From Azonexus sp. R2A61 (GTDB lineage Bacteria > Pseudomonadota > Gammaproteobacteria > Burkholderiales > Rhodocyclaceae): 64,000 nucleotides of DNA. A model generated the notes under the pieces. That model searched no databases. It saw nothing but the letters and a program-made list of their open reading frames with translations, and had not been told where the DNA came from. Shown one piece after another: positions 62,792-64,000 of the stretch. Numbering within the stretch: position 1 is the stretch's first letter; every line of letters begins with the position of its first letter. The stretch covers positions 62,001 through 126,000 of the forward strand of contig NZ_JACBFO010000001.1 of the NCBI RefSeq assembly GCF_021401135.1, written 5' to 3'. Both the position numbers and the translations under genes were made by a program.

Positions 62792-63625
62792 ATGGAACGT
62801 CGCGAAGCCCTTCAGCGAATCGTCGAGCAGGCCGGACACGGGGAAATCGTCATGCCCACCGGGCTGGACCTGCCCCTGCGTATCGTCCGGGCCCTGGAAG
62901 ACCCGGACTGCCATCTCGACCACGCAGCGCATCTGATCGGCAGCGACCCCCTGATCGCCGCTCGCGTCGTCGCCGTCGCCAACAGCGCCAGCTACGGCCG
63001 CAGCGGCAAGGCAATCACGAGCCTGCGCGACGCCCTGTCGCGGATCGGCCTGCGAACCGCCCGCACGCTGGCGATGGCCGTCGCCACCCGGCAACTGGCC
63101 GGCAATCCGAGCAGCCCCATCCTCCGTCACGCCAGTCAGACGCTATGGGAACACACGGCGCATGTTGCCGCACTGGCGCACGTGATTGCCCGCCGGGTCA
63201 CCCGACAGGATCCCGAAAGCGCCCTGTTCGCCGGCATCGTCCACGAACTGGGCGGCTTTTACCTGATATCGCGAGCCAACGACTTTCCCGGCCTGCTCGA
63301 TGGCGACCCCGCCGACTGGGTCGAACAGGCGGAGCCGGAAATCGGCCGCTTGCTGCTGCAACGCCTGGCGATTCCCGACAGCATCGTCGACGCCATCGAA
63401 TCGCTGTGGGAAGGCATGCTGGCCCTGCCGCCGCTATCGCTCGGCGACACGCTGCTGCTGGCCAACGACCTGGCGCCCGTACCGTCGCCGCTCTACGACG
63501 TCAGCAGCGAGCATGCCGCAGTCGCTCCGGTCATCGACGCCCTGGTCGACAACGACATGCTCAGCACCATCCTCGCCGAGTCGGCGGCCGAGGTCGAATC
63601 CCTGACCGCCGCGTTACGCTTCTGA
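62792..63625 (+). CDS. HDOD-domain signalling protein
   Basis: A 277-residue cytoplasmic protein. Residues about 20-215 form an HDOD domain: LPLRIVRALEDPDC, LIGSDPLIAARVVAVANSASYG, ITSLRDALSRIGLRTARTLAMAVA and HTAHVAALAHVIARR. HDOD domains are related to HD phosphohydrolases but lack the catalytic metal residues and act as regulatory modules, often with c-di-GMP or chemotaxis proteins. There is no other output domain, only a short alpha-helical tail. The ribosome site is weak. It lies 38 bases after metF. The target is unknown. Confidence 0.85.
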   Translation: MERREALQRIVEQAGHGEIVMPTGLDLPLRIVRALEDPDCHLDHAAHLIGSDPLIAARVVAVANSASYGRSGKAITSLRDALSRIGLRTARTLAMAVATRQLAGNPSSPILRHASQTLWEHTAHVAALAHVIARRVTRQDPESALFAGIVHELGGFYLISRANDFPGLLDGDPADWVEQAEPEIGRLLLQRLAIPDSIVDAIESLWEGMLALPPLSLGDTLLLANDLAPVPSPLYDVSSEHAAVAPVIDALVDNDMLSTILAESAAEVESLTAALRF

Positions 63626-63626
63626 C

Positions 63627-64000
63627 TCAGCCGCCCTGCGTGACGAGCACGTTCTGGGCCGGCATCGGCGCCGGGAAACCGGCTTCGGCCAACGCTTCCC
63701 GCAGCACCCGGTTGGTATCGAAATAAACCTGCCAGTAATGATCGTTATGACAGTAGGGGCGCACGGCCAACACCGGCCCCACCAGATTGAATTCCAGAAT
63801 ATCGACATCGACCGCCGGCTCGGCGAGCACATTCGGCAGTGCGGCAATCTTCTCCCGCAGCAAGTCGATCGCCGCCCGATGGTCGGCCGCACCGGACAAC
63901 TGACATTTCAAATCGACCCGCCGGAAGGGGTTGACCGCAAAGTTCTGGATGTTGTCACCAAATATCTTGTTGTTACCGACCACTGTCGACACGTTGTCCG
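63627..64000 (-). CDS. C-terminal part of an MscS-type mechanosensitive channel (partial)
   Basis: The gene continues beyond the right edge; about 124 residues of the C-terminus are visible. The segment DNVSTVVGNNKIFGDNIQNF, then RRVDLKCQLSGAADH, is the cytoplasmic beta and alpha/beta cage of the MscS family. The end is EAGFPAPMPAQNVLVTQGG. Such channels open on membrane tension to release ions during osmotic downshock. The pore-lining helices are outside the window. It is convergent with the HDOD gene, with one base between the stops. Confidence 0.85.
   Translation of the reverse strand, partial: DNVSTVVGNNKIFGDNIQNFAVNPFRRVDLKCQLSGAADHRAAIDLLREKIAALPNVLAEPAVDVDILEFNLVGPVLAVRPYCHNDHYWQVYFDTNRVLREALAEAGFPAPMPAQNVLVTQGG

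Noticed and set aside
1..64000. CRISPR array, tRNA, rRNA, insertion sequence or prophage
   Set aside because: I looked for regular spaced repeats, transposase motifs and clover-leaf or rRNA sequences and saw none; a tRNA search program was not available.

Overview
This is a stretch of chromosome from a G+C-rich Gram-negative bacterium. It is most likely a betaproteobacterium of the Rhodocyclales (Dechloromonas/Azonexus type). I infer this from the genes seen here: a long chemotaxis and c-di-GMP signalling array, a pilMNOPQ cluster next to aroKB and gltBD, an lptM-lysA pair, hslVU, and an SAH riboswitch in front of ahcY. The species call was not checked against any database. Nearly all the DNA is coding, and genes usually overlap by 1-4 bases (ATGA, GTGA, TGATG). 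I see no rRNA, tRNA, insertion sequence, prophage or CRISPR array, and no gene-free stretch longer than 300 bases.

Layout. (1) 1-11.7 kb, + strand: the end of a probable cheW, then cheD-cheR-cheB, then five signalling proteins: REC-PAS-PAS-GGDEF-EAL-REC, a PAS/GAF histidine kinase, a REC-HD-GYP protein, a stand-alone REC protein, and a hemerythrin-PAS histidine kinase. A diguanylate cyclase on the opposite strand closes the block. (2) 12.8-18 kb, - strand: acyl-CoA synthetase, acyl-CoA dehydrogenase and ETF-ubiquinone oxidoreductase, which together carry electrons from fatty-acid oxidation to the quinone pool. (3) 18.1-20.8 kb, +: a hybrid histidine kinase and an OmpR-type regulator. (4) 20.9-31.7 kb, -: an EF-G-like GTPase, a small membrane protein, glmU, a membrane/winged-helix protein, gltD and gltB. 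(5) 31.8-38.6 kb, -: aroB, aroK and pilQPONM, visibly poorer in G+C than the rest. (6) 38.7-43.2 kb: mrcA (+), cyaY (-), lptM-lysA-hslR (+). (7) 43.2-49.7 kb, -: AEC transporter, hslU, hslV, a STAS-domain protein and znuBCA. (8) 49.7-57.8 kb, -: an outer-membrane protein and a small Cys/His protein joined to the zinc genes, an RlmI-type rRNA methyltransferase, a 50-residue basic protein, xerC, a DUF484 protein, dapF, a GNAT acetyltransferase and two lipid A acyltransferases. (9) 57.8-62.8 kb, +: the methyl cycle genes metK, ahcY and metF, with a tlyA-type methyltransferase. (10) An HDOD protein and the end of an MscS channel.

Points that stand out. There is a SAM-II-like riboswitch with a hairpin covering the Shine-Dalgarno site in front of metK, and an SAH riboswitch in front of ahcY, so both genes of one metabolic cycle appear to be under RNA control within 2 kb. 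A SalI-centred palindrome (core TGCGGTCGACCGCA) recurs between and inside genes. The EF-G-like protein has Tyr where the catalytic switch II His normally sits. The zinc importer is joined to an outer-membrane protein with a His-rich segment. The first 11.7 kb is a tightly packed array linking chemotaxis adaptation, c-di-GMP turnover and possible oxygen sensing.
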